A DNA stretch of 64,000 nt from Dyella sp. OK004 (GTDB taxonomy: Bacteria; Pseudomonadota; Gammaproteobacteria; Xanthomonadales; Rhodanobacteraceae), in assembly GCF_900114495.1 (NCBI RefSeq), contig NZ_FOZI01000002.1:992001-1056000 (forward strand), written 5' to 3'. Position 1 is the stretch's first letter. Each line of letters starts with the position of its first letter. Position numbers and translations under genes: made by a program. The notes beneath the pieces were generated by a model. The model searched no databases. It was given only the letters and a program-made list of their open reading frames with translations, and was not told the DNA's origin. Positions 45,328-57,144 of this stretch are shown here, piece after piece.

Positions 45328-46497
45328 ATGTCGCCTGAGTCATCTCATCGAACGGCCGATGCCGCTCGATCCCCGCAGACGGATGCCTTCACGGATCGGC
45401 TGAAGTTCAACGGCGACAACACGTTCCAGCGTGAACTGCGGCGGCGTGTCGAGGACTATTTCAAACGCAGCGGGCACCCGCAGCGCGACAACGCACGCAT
45501 GTATGTGAAGACGGCGATCATTCTCGCCACCTTCATCGCCTCGTATGTGCTGCTGGTGTTTTTCGCGGCGACCTGGTGGCAGGGTCTGCTGCTCAGCATC
45601 GTGCTCGGCTTTGCCACAGCGCAGATCGGTTTCAGCATCCAGCACGATGCCGGCCATCAGGCGTATTCAGAGCGCCGCTGGGTCAACCGATGGATGGCCA
45701 TGACGCTCGACCTGGTCGGCGGCAGTTCGTATCTCTGGCATTGGAAGCACGCGCGCTTCCACCACACCTACGTCAATATCGACGGCTACGACAGCGATAT
45801 CAGCCTGGGCGCCCTGGCGCGGTTCTCACCGCAGCAAAAACACCATTGGCACCATCGCTGGCAGCACATCTACCTGTGGATGCTCTACGGCCTCACTGTG
45901 GTGAGCTGGCATTTGCATGACGACTTTCGCGACATCATCACCGGCACCATCGGCAAGCGCCGCATCCCGCGGCCGCGCGGCAAGGATCTGGCGGTTTTCG
46001 TGCTGGGCAAGCTGGTCTTTTTTACGCTCGCTTTCGGCTTGCCTCTGGTCTTTCATTCCATCGGCACGGTCTTGCTCTATTACGCCGTGGTCGCCGTCGT
46101 CACCGGTTTCCAGCTTGCCGTGGTGTTCCAGCTGGCGCACGCAGTCGAAGAGGCGACGTTTCCGCTGCCGGACGAATCGGGGCGCATGGACAAGCCATGG
46201 GCGATCCACCAGTTGGAAACCACGGCGAACTTCTCGCGCAACAGCCGGGTGATCACCTGGCTGGTCGGCGGCCTCAATTTCCAGGTCGAGCACCATCTCT
46301 TTCCGCGTATCTGCCACCTGCACTACCCGGCCATTTCGCGGGTAGTCGAGGCGACCTGCCGCGAGTACGGCGTCCCTTACCACGTGAATCGCTCATTCGG
46401 TGCCGGCATCGCCTCACACTACCGATGGCTGCGGCGGATGGGTCGGCTGGAACTGGTACCCGAGCCGCCAATACCTGCATTGGTGCCACAAACCTGA
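45328..46497 (+). CDS. Membrane fatty-acid desaturase
   Basis: A 389-residue di-iron desaturase with the three histidine boxes: H106-DAG-H110, H141-ARF-HH(145-146), and QVEHH near residue 325. The Q in the third box is typical of front-end (delta-5/6-like) desaturases, although no fused cytochrome b5 domain is present, as usual in bacteria. Four membrane helices lie at about 60-105 and 205-260. It inserts a double bond into membrane acyl chains using ferredoxin-type electrons and O2. The ATG at 45328 is preferred over a GTG nine bases upstream. Confidence 0.9.
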   Translation: MSPESSHRTADAARSPQTDAFTDRLKFNGDNTFQRELRRRVEDYFKRSGHPQRDNARMYVKTAIILATFIASYVLLVFFAATWWQGLLLSIVLGFATAQIGFSIQHDAGHQAYSERRWVNRWMAMTLDLVGGSSYLWHWKHARFHHTYVNIDGYDSDISLGALARFSPQQKHHWHHRWQHIYLWMLYGLTVVSWHLHDDFRDIITGTIGKRRIPRPRGKDLAVFVLGKLVFFTLAFGLPLVFHSIGTVLLYYAVVAVVTGFQLAVVFQLAHAVEEATFPLPDESGRMDKPWAIHQLETTANFSRNSRVITWLVGGLNFQVEHHLFPRICHLHYPAISRVVEATCREYGVPYHVNRSFGAGIASHYRWLRRMGRLELVPEPPIPALVPQT

Positions 46498-46623
46498 GTC
46501 CCGATAGACGATAGCCGGGACCCGTGCGGGTTCGCGAGGGCTCAAGCCCGCCATCCCCGCCCAGGCACGGCCCGACCCGCGGGAGTAGGCTAGCGAGCCC
46601 GTGTTCCCGACAGGAGCATCGCG

Positions 46624-47112
46624 ATGGCCATCCTCGAGCTTCCACTGGAAGGTGGTTGCACCTGTGGCGGCGTGCGTTACCGGCTGAGCAGCAAGCCGCT
46701 GATCGTGCATTGCTGCCACTGCCGCTGGTGTCAGCGCGAGACCGGCACGGCGTTCGCGCTCAACGCGATGATCGAGACCGATCGTGTGGTGCTGCTCAAG
46801 GGGCGTCCACTGCTGGAGACCATCCCCTCCTTCAGCGGCAAAGGCCAGCAGATCGCCCGCTGCCCCGACTGCCTGATCGCACTGTGGAGTCACTACGCCG
46901 GCGGAGGAAGCACCTTCGCCTATGTGAGGGTGGGCACCCTGGACGACCCCGATCGATTACCACCGGACGTGCATATCTTCACCATGAGCAAGCAGCCCTG
47001 GGTGGCGCTGTCGGAGGGCGTGCCGGCGATGGCTGAGTTTTATTCGCGCAACACAGTGTGGCGCGCGGAAAGCCTGGAACGGCGGCGGATCGCACTGGAA
47101 GGACACCCTTGA
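46624..47112 (+). CDS. GFA family zinc protein (glutathione-dependent formaldehyde-activating-like)
   Basis: A 162-residue protein with the GFA zinc-binding cysteine pattern: GGCTCGGVRY, HCCHCRWCQRETG and ARCPDC. Family members bind two zinc ions; the founding enzyme Gfa was proposed to speed S-hydroxymethylglutathione formation, but most relatives are uncharacterised. The ATG follows AGGAG. It is monocistronic, and a toxin-antitoxin operon starts about 50 bp downstream. Confidence 0.88.
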   Translation: MAILELPLEGGCTCGGVRYRLSSKPLIVHCCHCRWCQRETGTAFALNAMIETDRVVLLKGRPLLETIPSFSGKGQQIARCPDCLIALWSHYAGGGSTFAYVRVGTLDDPDRLPPDVHIFTMSKQPWVALSEGVPAMAEFYSRNTVWRAESLERRRIALEGHP

Positions 47113-47136
47113 GCAGGCCCATAAGTTGCGTCGGGC

Positions 47137-47160
47137 AAAGTGACACTTTAGTATCACTTT
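47137..47160. promoter_or_regulatory. Palindromic operator upstream of the toxin-antitoxin pair
   Basis: AAAGTGACAC-TTTA-GTATCACTTT has 10-bp inverted arms with one mismatch and ends one base before the antitoxin ATG. It is well placed for autorepression by the antitoxin or the complex. Confidence 0.65.
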
Positions 47161-47161
47161 C

Positions 47162-47419
47162 ATGCGCACTGAACTCGTCACTACCCTGAAACGCCAGGCA
47201 ACGGAGCTTCTCGCTGAGCTGGAGCGGGACCGCGAACCCATCCTGATTACGCAGCACGGCCTGCCCAGCGCGTATCTGGTCGATGTAGCATCTTTTGAAA
47301 AACTGCAGCAGCGCATGTCGCTGCTGGAAGGCATCGCCCGGGGCGAACGTGCGCTCGAAGAAGGCCGCACCCTGACCCAGTCCCAGGCCAAGACGCGCAT
47401 GGCGCGATGGCTGAAGTAA
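47162..47419 (+). CDS. Type II antitoxin, Phd/YefM family
   Basis: An 85-residue protein with the Phd/YefM fold: ITQHGLPSAYLVDVASFEKLQQ is the typical strand-helix segment following the N-terminal DNA-binding part. The C-terminal region ([22 protein letters not shown]) would wrap the toxin. It neutralises the ParE/RelE-type toxin encoded downstream, whose start lies inside the antitoxin gene (13-nt overlap). The palindrome just upstream suggests autoregulation. The antitoxin-first order is standard. Confidence 0.88.
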   Translation: MRTELVTTLKRQATELLAELERDREPILITQHGLPSAYLVDVASFEKLQQRMSLLEGIARGERALEEGRTLTQSQAKTRMARWLK

Positions 47420-47730
47420 CCCGCCACGAGATTATCTGGACCGAGCCCGCGCTGGCCGAACTGGACGAGATCGCCGATTACATTGCACTGGATGATCCAC
47501 AGGCCGCACGCGGCCTGGTGCAGCGGGTTTTCGCCCATGTCACCCAACTGGCTGACCATCCGGCTAGCGGATCGAAACCTCCCGAACTGAAGGGCTGGCG
47601 CTATCGTCAGATCATCGAGCCTCCCTGCCGGGGCTTCTACCGAGTCGATGCCGGCAAGGTCGTCATCCTCTACGTCATGCGCAGCGAGCAACTTCTGCGG
47701 TCCAGCCACCTGACAGACCGGGGACCCTGA
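47407..47730 (+). CDS. Type II toxin, RelE/ParE superfamily
   Basis: A 107-residue toxin. The N-terminal [22 protein letters not shown] and central [36 protein letters not shown] fit the RelE/ParE fold; ParE members poison gyrase, RelE members cut mRNA on the ribosome. The pattern of the first helix and the PPCRGFYRV strand leans towards the ParE-like group, but the target cannot be decided by eye. It overlaps the antitoxin gene by 13 nt. Being chromosomal and next to prfC, it may be stabilising or simply domesticated. Confidence 0.88.
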   Translation: MAEVTRHEIIWTEPALAELDEIADYIALDDPQAARGLVQRVFAHVTQLADHPASGSKPPELKGWRYRQIIEPPCRGFYRVDAGKVVILYVMRSEQLLRSSHLTDRGP

Positions 47731-47792
47731 AGGCCGGGGGCCGACCGTTCCACGGTATCATTACCGGTTCGCGCCCTCTCAGCCCTTCCGGT

Positions 47793-49394
47793 ATGTCCAC
47801 CCATCTCGCCGAAACCCGCCGCCGCCGCACCTTCGCCATCGTCAGCCATCCTGACGCGGGCAAGACCACGCTGACCGAAAAGCTGCTGCTGTTCGGCGGC
47901 GCGATCCAGATGGCTGGCTCGGTAAAGGGGCGCAAGGCGGCGCGCCATGCCACCTCGGACTGGATGGCGCTGGAAAAGGAGCGCGGCATTTCGGTGACCT
48001 CGTCGGTGATGCAGTTCCCGTACGAAGACAAGATCATCAACCTGCTCGACACCCCGGGCCATGCGGACTTCTCGGAAGACACCTACCGCGTGCTCACTGC
48101 GGTGGACTCGGCACTGATGGTGATCGACTGCGCCAAGGGCGTGGAGGAGCGCACCATCAAGCTGATGGAAGTGTGCCGCCTGCGCGACACGCCGATCATG
48201 ACCTTCATCAACAAGCTCGACCGCGAAGGTCGCTCGCCGATCGAACTGCTGGATGAAGTGGAGTCCGTACTCGGCATCGCCTGCGCGCCGCTGACCTGGC
48301 CGATCGGCATGGGCAAGCGTTTGAAGGGTGTGTATCACCTGCTGCTCGACGAAGTGCATGTGTTCGAGCCGGGCAAGAATTTCACGCGGCAGGACTCGAC
48401 CATCTTCAAGGGTCTCGACGCACCGGGCCTGGAAGCGGCCATCGGCACCGAAGCCATGCGCGAGCTGCGCGACGAACTGGAGCTGGTGCAGGGTGCCTCG
48501 CATCCGTTCGACCTCGACCAATACCTGGCCGGCAAGCTCACGCCAGTGTTCTTTGGCTCGGCGGTGAACAACTTCGGCGTGCAGTTGCTGCTCGACTTCT
48601 TTGTGGAGCATGCACCCTCGCCCAAGCCGCGCGACACGCTGACGCGCGAAGTCGAGCCCACCGAAGACAAGCTCACCGGCTTCGTGTTCAAGATCCAGGC
48701 AAACATGGATCCGGCGCACCGCGACCGCGTGGCCTTCATGCGCGTGTGTTCGGGTACCTACACGGCTGGCATGAAGATGATCCAGACGCGCACCGGCAAG
48801 GAAGTGCGCATTGCCAATGCGCTGACTTTCATGGCGAGCGACCGCGAGATCGTGGAAAGCGCCTTCCCCGGCGACGTGATCGGTCTGCACAACCACGGCA
48901 CCATCAGCATCGGCGACACCTTCTCCGAGGGTGAGCCGGTGTCGTTCACCGGCATTCCCAACTTCGCGCCGGAACTGTTCCGCCGCGCGCGCCTGCGCGA
49001 TCCGCTGAAAATGAAGGCGTTACAGAAGGGCCTGGCGCAGTTGTCGGAAGAAGGCGCCACGCAGTTCTTCCGCCCGCTGATGAGCAACGACCTGGTGCTC
49101 GGCGCGGTCGGCGTGCTGCAGTTCGACGTAGTGGCGTATCGCTTGAAGGATGAATACGGCGTTGATGCGAGCTTCGAGACGGTCGGCGTCGTCACTGCGC
49201 GCTGGGTGCATTGCGATGACGCGAAGAAGCTGGAGGAATTCCGCGAGAAGAACGCGATGAATCTCGGCATCGATGCGGCGGGCGAGCTGGTGTATCTGGC
49301 GCCGTCGCGGGTGAATCTGCAGCTGGCGCAGGAACGCTGGCCGCAGGTGCGCTTCTCGGCAACGCGCGAGCACGCGGCGTCGGTAGACGTCTGA
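47793..49394 (+). CDS. prfC: Peptide chain release factor 3
   Basis: A 533-residue translational GTPase that recycles release factors RF1/RF2 from the ribosome. The G motifs are complete: [15 protein letters not shown] (G1), the switch region with [25 protein letters not shown] (G3) and NKLDREGR (G4). Domain II and the RF3 C-terminal domain follow at normal length (E. coli RF3 is 529 residues). The gene is monocistronic. Confidence 0.97.
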   Translation: MSTHLAETRRRRTFAIVSHPDAGKTTLTEKLLLFGGAIQMAGSVKGRKAARHATSDWMALEKERGISVTSSVMQFPYEDKIINLLDTPGHADFSEDTYRVLTAVDSALMVIDCAKGVEERTIKLMEVCRLRDTPIMTFINKLDREGRSPIELLDEVESVLGIACAPLTWPIGMGKRLKGVYHLLLDEVHVFEPGKNFTRQDSTIFKGLDAPGLEAAIGTEAMRELRDELELVQGASHPFDLDQYLAGKLTPVFFGSAVNNFGVQLLLDFFVEHAPSPKPRDTLTREVEPTEDKLTGFVFKIQANMDPAHRDRVAFMRVCSGTYTAGMKMIQTRTGKEVRIANALTFMASDREIVESAFPGDVIGLHNHGTISIGDTFSEGEPVSFTGIPNFAPELFRRARLRDPLKMKALQKGLAQLSEEGATQFFRPLMSNDLVLGAVGVLQFDVVAYRLKDEYGVDASFETVGVVTARWVHCDDAKKLEEFREKNAMNLGIDAAGELVYLAPSRVNLQLAQERWPQVRFSATREHAASVDV

Positions 49395-49510
49395 GGCAGT
49401 GCTAATCCGGGACCGTAGGGCCGTGCCCATCAGTTTCCCGCGTGACTGAAGCCACGGGGCCGTACCGCCCTTCCCTGCTAGCCTGCGGAAAACCCAGGGG
49501 AGCCACACTT

Positions 49511-50425
49511 ATGCAGACCGGACAGATCGCCTTCGTTACCCCCGTCGCGGTACCGGGGTGGCAGCGCTGGCTGGTGTTCTCGCCGGTGGCGCGCATCGTC
49601 AATTTCGCGGTGATGATGTTTGTGTTTACCGTCGCGGCGCACTTCGTCGTGGGTTCGCTGGGCTGGACCGCGAAGGAAGCCAGCCCGCTGCAACACGCGC
49701 TGGCCAGACTGGCCATGCAACTGCTGCCGGCAATACTCGCCTATCTGGTTTTGGTGAAACTGATCGAGCGGCGCCGCTTAACCGAGCTGTCGCTGCGCCA
49801 GTTGCCAGGGCTCGGTCTGCTGGGCCTGCTAGTCGGCGCGAGCCTGATCAGCTTGGTGATCGGCGTGCTGTGGCTGGCAGGCAGTTACCACGTTACCGGC
49901 ACCAATCCCCACGTGGACTGGCTGCCGGCGGTGTTGGTGGTGGGCCTGGGAGCCGGCATCGGCGAGGAGATCATCACCCGCGGCGCGCTGTTCCGGATCG
50001 TCGAGGAAGGGCTGGGCACCTGGTGGGCGCTGGCGATCTCGGCGGCATTCTTCGGCGCCGCGCATATCTTCAATCCCGGCGCCACACTGTGGAGCTCCGC
50101 GGCTATCGCGATCGAGGCCGGCATCCTGCTCGCCCTGCTCTATCACGTGACCCGCTCGCTGTGGGCCTGCATCGGCATGCATGCGGCCTGGAATGTCCTG
50201 CAGGGCACCTTGTACGGCGTCGCCGTCTCCGGCACGGCGGCGGACGGGCTGCTGGTCTCCAGGCTGACCGGTCCCGACTGGCTGAGCGGCGGCAGCTTCG
50301 GCGCGGAAGCCTCCGTGGCGGCCCTGCTGGCCTGCTCTTCGGTCAGTGTGCTGCTGCTGATCATCGCCCTGCGCCGCCACTCCATCGTGCCACCGGCCTG
50401 GCGACGTAACGCCGCCACCGCCTGA
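49511..50425 (+). CDS. CPBP family intramembrane metalloprotease
   Basis: A 304-residue polytopic protein with about eight helices and the CAAX-protease/bacteriocin-processing motifs: E152-E153-xxx-R157 (GIGEEIITRG), F-xxx-H185 (FFGAAHIFNP) and H224-xxx-N228 (GMHAAWN). These make up an intramembrane glutamate/histidine active site like Rce1. In bacteria such proteins process prenylated or small hydrophobic peptides or act in immunity and regulation; the substrate is not known. The ATG at 49511 follows AGGGGAG. Confidence 0.88.
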   Translation: MQTGQIAFVTPVAVPGWQRWLVFSPVARIVNFAVMMFVFTVAAHFVVGSLGWTAKEASPLQHALARLAMQLLPAILAYLVLVKLIERRRLTELSLRQLPGLGLLGLLVGASLISLVIGVLWLAGSYHVTGTNPHVDWLPAVLVVGLGAGIGEEIITRGALFRIVEEGLGTWWALAISAAFFGAAHIFNPGATLWSSAAIAIEAGILLALLYHVTRSLWACIGMHAAWNVLQGTLYGVAVSGTAADGLLVSRLTGPDWLSGGSFGAEASVAALLACSSVSVLLLIIALRRHSIVPPAWRRNAATA

Positions 50426-50528
50426 TCCGGCCCAAACACCTAGCTACCCCGGCCCGGCGACTACCGCTACCCTGCGCCGGACCGCCCACGCCAGGCAGGA
50501 CGCCCAGGCATCAACAGCGACGACACGC

Positions 50529-54172
<3,644 letters not shown>

Positions 54173-54176
<4 letters not shown>

Positions 54177-55045
54177 AACCGGATGGCCGTCCAGCAGAAT
54201 CTGTACCCGACGTTGCGCTGGAAGACATCGAAGTCGAGTTGTTTGTGCGCGCGCTTCAGCTGGGCCATGGCTACGACTTTAGTCAGTACTCGCCCGCCTC
54301 GCTGAAACGGCGGGTATTGCAACTGGTGCAGACGCAACAGACCGGCACGATCAGCGAACTCACCGCGCGTCTGTTGCATGAAGCGGGTTTTCTGCAGACC
54401 GTGCTGGAAGGCCTGTCGGTACCGGTGTCGGAAATGTTCCGCGACCCTGATGTGTTCCGCACCCTGCGCGAACAGGTCTTTCCGCTGCTGGCTTCCTATC
54501 CGCAGATCAATATCTGGCAGGCCGGCTGCGCGCACGGGCAGGAGGTGTATTCGCTCGCCATCCTGCTGGAAGAAGCCGGCCTGTATGAGCGCACACAGAT
54601 CTATGCCACCGACTTCAACGAGAGTGCCTTGCGCCACGCGCAGGAAGGCATCTATCCGGCCAAGGAGGCGCAGTTGTGGTCGCGCAACTATCTGGCCGCC
54701 GGCGGCAGCCACACATTGGCCGACTACTACAGCGCGCGCTACGAGCTGATCAAGCTCGACCAGCGGCTACGCCGTAACGTGATCTTTGCCAACCACAACC
54801 TGGTCACCGACGAAGTGTTCTGCGAAGCGCATCTGGTGCTTTGCCGCAACGTGCTGATCTATTTCTCCGACCCTTTGCAGGACCGCACGCTGGCACTGTT
54901 CCGCGACAGCCTGGTGCGTGGCGGCTTCCTCTGCCTGGGTACGCGAGAGAGCCTGGACTTCGCGCCTTCGGCGGCGGATTTCGTGCCGGTCGACACCGGG
55001 CTGCGCATCTACCGCCTCGGGCCGCGTACGCCGGCCGGTGAGTGA
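54173..55045 (+). CDS. CheR-type protein-glutamate methyltransferase
   Basis: A 290-residue SAM-dependent methyltransferase of the CheR family. The helical N-terminal domain (about 15-75) has the usual YSPASLKRRV segment, then IWQAGCAHGQEVYSLAILL carries SAM motif I, and DEVFCEAHLVLCRNVLIYF is the catalytic-fold signature. It would methylate glutamates on a chemoreceptor-like partner. No methyl-accepting chemotaxis protein, CheA or CheW is in the window, so the likely target is the adjacent hybrid kinase or a distant receptor. Its start overlaps the kinase stop by ATGA; cheB starts one base after its stop. Confidence 0.93.
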
Positions 55046-55046
55046 G

Positions 55047-55616
55047 ATGAACACGCCGGAGGCCATCGTGATGGGTTGTTCGGCGGGCGGACTGAGCGCG
55101 CTGGAGAGCTTGCTCGCCGCGCTCGATCCGCAGCTGCCGCAGCCGTTGGTGGTGTGTTGCCACACCGGTTCGGCCAATGTCGACCTGCTGTGCGAACTGC
55201 TGGCCGGCCACTCCACGCTGCCGGTGATCGAAGCACGCGAACGCGAGCCGCTGCAGCCGGGCATGGTGCATATCGCGCCCAGCGGTTATCACCTGCTGGT
55301 GGAGCCGGACCGGCGTTTCGCGCTATCGGTGGATCCGCGCGTGAGCTTTGCGCGGCCATCCATCGACGTGCTGTTCGATTCGGCGGCCGAGGCGTATCGC
55401 GACACGCTGGTCGGCGTGGTGCTGACCGGCGCCAACAAGGACGGTGCCGAAGGCCTCGCGACCATCCGCCGGCTTGGCGGGGTCGCCATCGTGCAAGAAC
55501 CCGGTGACGCCGAATCACCGGTCATGCCCCAGGCGGCGCTGGATCATGCCGGCGCCGATCATCGTCTGCCCCTCGCGGCTATCGCGCCGCTGCTCAACCG
55601 CCTGTGTCTGCCATGA
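55047..55616 (+). CDS. CheB-type methylesterase, no receiver
   Basis: A 189-residue protein-glutamate methylesterase/deamidase domain with the catalytic triad S12 (GCSAGG), H39 (VCCHTG) and D132 (GANKDGAEG). Unlike E. coli CheB it has no N-terminal receiver, so its activity is not controlled by direct phosphorylation. Together with CheR it forms an adaptation pair, here placed between a hybrid kinase and a diguanylate cyclase. Its stop overlaps the next start by ATGA (55613-55616). Confidence 0.93.
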   Translation: MNTPEAIVMGCSAGGLSALESLLAALDPQLPQPLVVCCHTGSANVDLLCELLAGHSTLPVIEAREREPLQPGMVHIAPSGYHLLVEPDRRFALSVDPRVSFARPSIDVLFDSAAEAYRDTLVGVVLTGANKDGAEGLATIRRLGGVAIVQEPGDAESPVMPQAALDHAGADHRLPLAAIAPLLNRLCLP

Positions 55617-56605
55617 ATGCCGCAATGCCCAAGATCCTCGTCGTCGACGACACTCCTGCCAATCTGGTCGCCATGCGCCGGCTGCTCGCCGACTGTGGCG
55701 CACAGCTCTTCGAAGCTGACAGCGGCAACGCGGCGCTGGCGATGTGCCTGGATCATCAGTTCGCGCTGATCCTGCTCGACGTGAACATGCCGGAGATGGA
55801 CGGTTTCGAGGTCGCCGCGCTGTTGGGTGAGGCGGAGCGGCTGCGCGAAACGCCGATCATCTTCGTCACCGCCGCCTATGCGGACGACATCAACCGGCTC
55901 AAGGGCTACCGCTTCGGTGCGGTGGACTACCTCGCCAAGCCGGTCAACGACGCGATCCTGCAATCGAAGGTACGCGTATTCCTGGATCTGTACTCAGCAC
56001 GCGCGCAGCTGAGCGCCACGCTGGACACGCTATCGGAACGCAATCGCCAGCTTGGCATCGAGATCACCGAGCGCAAGCGCGTGGAAGAGCAGATTCGTCA
56101 CCAGGCCACGCACGACATGCTGACCGGCCTGCCCAACCGCACGCTGTTTCACGACCGCCTACTTACCGCCATGCAACGCGCAACGCGCCATGGCAGCTTT
56201 GCGCTTGCATTGCTAGATATCGATGGCTTCAAGGGCGTCAACGACGGGCACGGCCATCCTGCCGGCGACGCGTTGCTGCAGGCCATCGCGGTGCGCCTGC
56301 GCCAACAGCTGCGCGCCAACGACACGGTGGCGCGTCTTGGCGGCGATGAGTTCGCGCTGATCCTGGAAGATGTAACCGACGCTCCTGCGCTGATGGAACG
56401 CTGCCGGCAGATTGGCGAACGGCTTGCACAGCCTTATCCGCTACAGGGACGGCACGGCGCTTTCGAGGCGAAGATAAGTGCAAGCATCGGCATCGCACTG
56501 GGCCACGGCGATGCCGGTCACGATGAAGAACTGATCCAGGCTGCGGACCGTGCACTCTACGCGGCGAAGGACGGCGGCAAGAACCGTTGCGCTCTCGCCA
56601 CCTGA
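55613..56605 (+). CDS. Receiver-GGDEF diguanylate cyclase
   Basis: A 330-residue response regulator with a receiver (D56 in LILLDVNMPEMDG, K109 in LAKP), a linking helix (about 125-165) and a GGDEF domain. The active-site motif GGDEF is intact at 243-247, with an RAND inhibitory site (R234-D237) five residues before it, so it should make c-di-GMP and be subject to product inhibition. It is the most likely output of the operon's hybrid kinase. I chose the ATG overlapping the cheB stop; a GTG nine bases upstream is possible. Confidence 0.94.
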   Translation: MNAAMPKILVVDDTPANLVAMRRLLADCGAQLFEADSGNAALAMCLDHQFALILLDVNMPEMDGFEVAALLGEAERLRETPIIFVTAAYADDINRLKGYRFGAVDYLAKPVNDAILQSKVRVFLDLYSARAQLSATLDTLSERNRQLGIEITERKRVEEQIRHQATHDMLTGLPNRTLFHDRLLTAMQRATRHGSFALALLDIDGFKGVNDGHGHPAGDALLQAIAVRLRQQLRANDTVARLGGDEFALILEDVTDAPALMERCRQIGERLAQPYPLQGRHGAFEAKISASIGIALGHGDAGHDEELIQAADRALYAAKDGGKNRCALAT

Positions 56606-56615
56606 ATCCAGCCGC

Positions 56616-57086
56616 TCAACGGCGGCTGCGCGGCGAAACCCACATGCTGATGCGGGCGCGGAAGACTTCCTGGCCACCGGCATCGCGCACACTGATCGCG
56701 ACCGGCCACTCGTAGCCTTCTGTGGATTCCACGGCCGCGCGCTCGGGTGTGGCCACTGCGTGCATGGCACCCACTGCCTTCGCCAGGTATTCGACCGACA
56801 TGCCTTTGGGAATCCAGCGCATGCTGGACGGGATCGAGATGTCGGTCATGGTGCCGCCGCTCAGCTCGGCGAGATTGCACAACGCGATCGCGTGCACTGT
56901 GCCGATGTGGTTGTGCACACGTCGGCGGTCGCGGATGCGGATTTCGCAGCGCCCTGGCTCTAGCACCAGAAAGCGTGGCGCGATGGTGGCGAAGTACGGC
57001 GCCTTGAAACAGATCAGTCGCGAGAACAGCCACTGGCCGCAGGGCCACGAAACGAGGCGGCGCCAGGCCGACAGCGCCGCGCTCAT
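56616..57086 (-). CDS. Hotdog-fold thioesterase-like protein (DUF4442)
   Basis: A 156-residue protein resembling the DUF4442 group of hotdog thioesterases. Conserved features include the helix HNHIGTVHAIALCNLAELSGG, which carries the likely catalytic acidic residue, and the following strand pattern SMRWIPKGMSVEYLAKA. It probably hydrolyses acyl-CoA or acyl-ACP. The gene lies 58 nt downstream of fadE on the same strand, suggesting co-transcription and a role linked to fatty-acid breakdown. The ATG at 57086 follows GGGAG. It converges with the cyclase gene, with 10 nt between stops. Confidence 0.85.
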   Translation of the reverse strand: MSAALSAWRRLVSWPCGQWLFSRLICFKAPYFATIAPRFLVLEPGRCEIRIRDRRRVHNHIGTVHAIALCNLAELSGGTMTDISIPSSMRWIPKGMSVEYLAKAVGAMHAVATPERAAVESTEGYEWPVAISVRDAGGQEVFRARISMWVSPRSRR

Positions 57087-57144
57087 GACGGCACTCCCAC
57101 CTGGACGGAGCGAGTGCTCCGTCCAGTAGAGACCGCGGGCTGCG

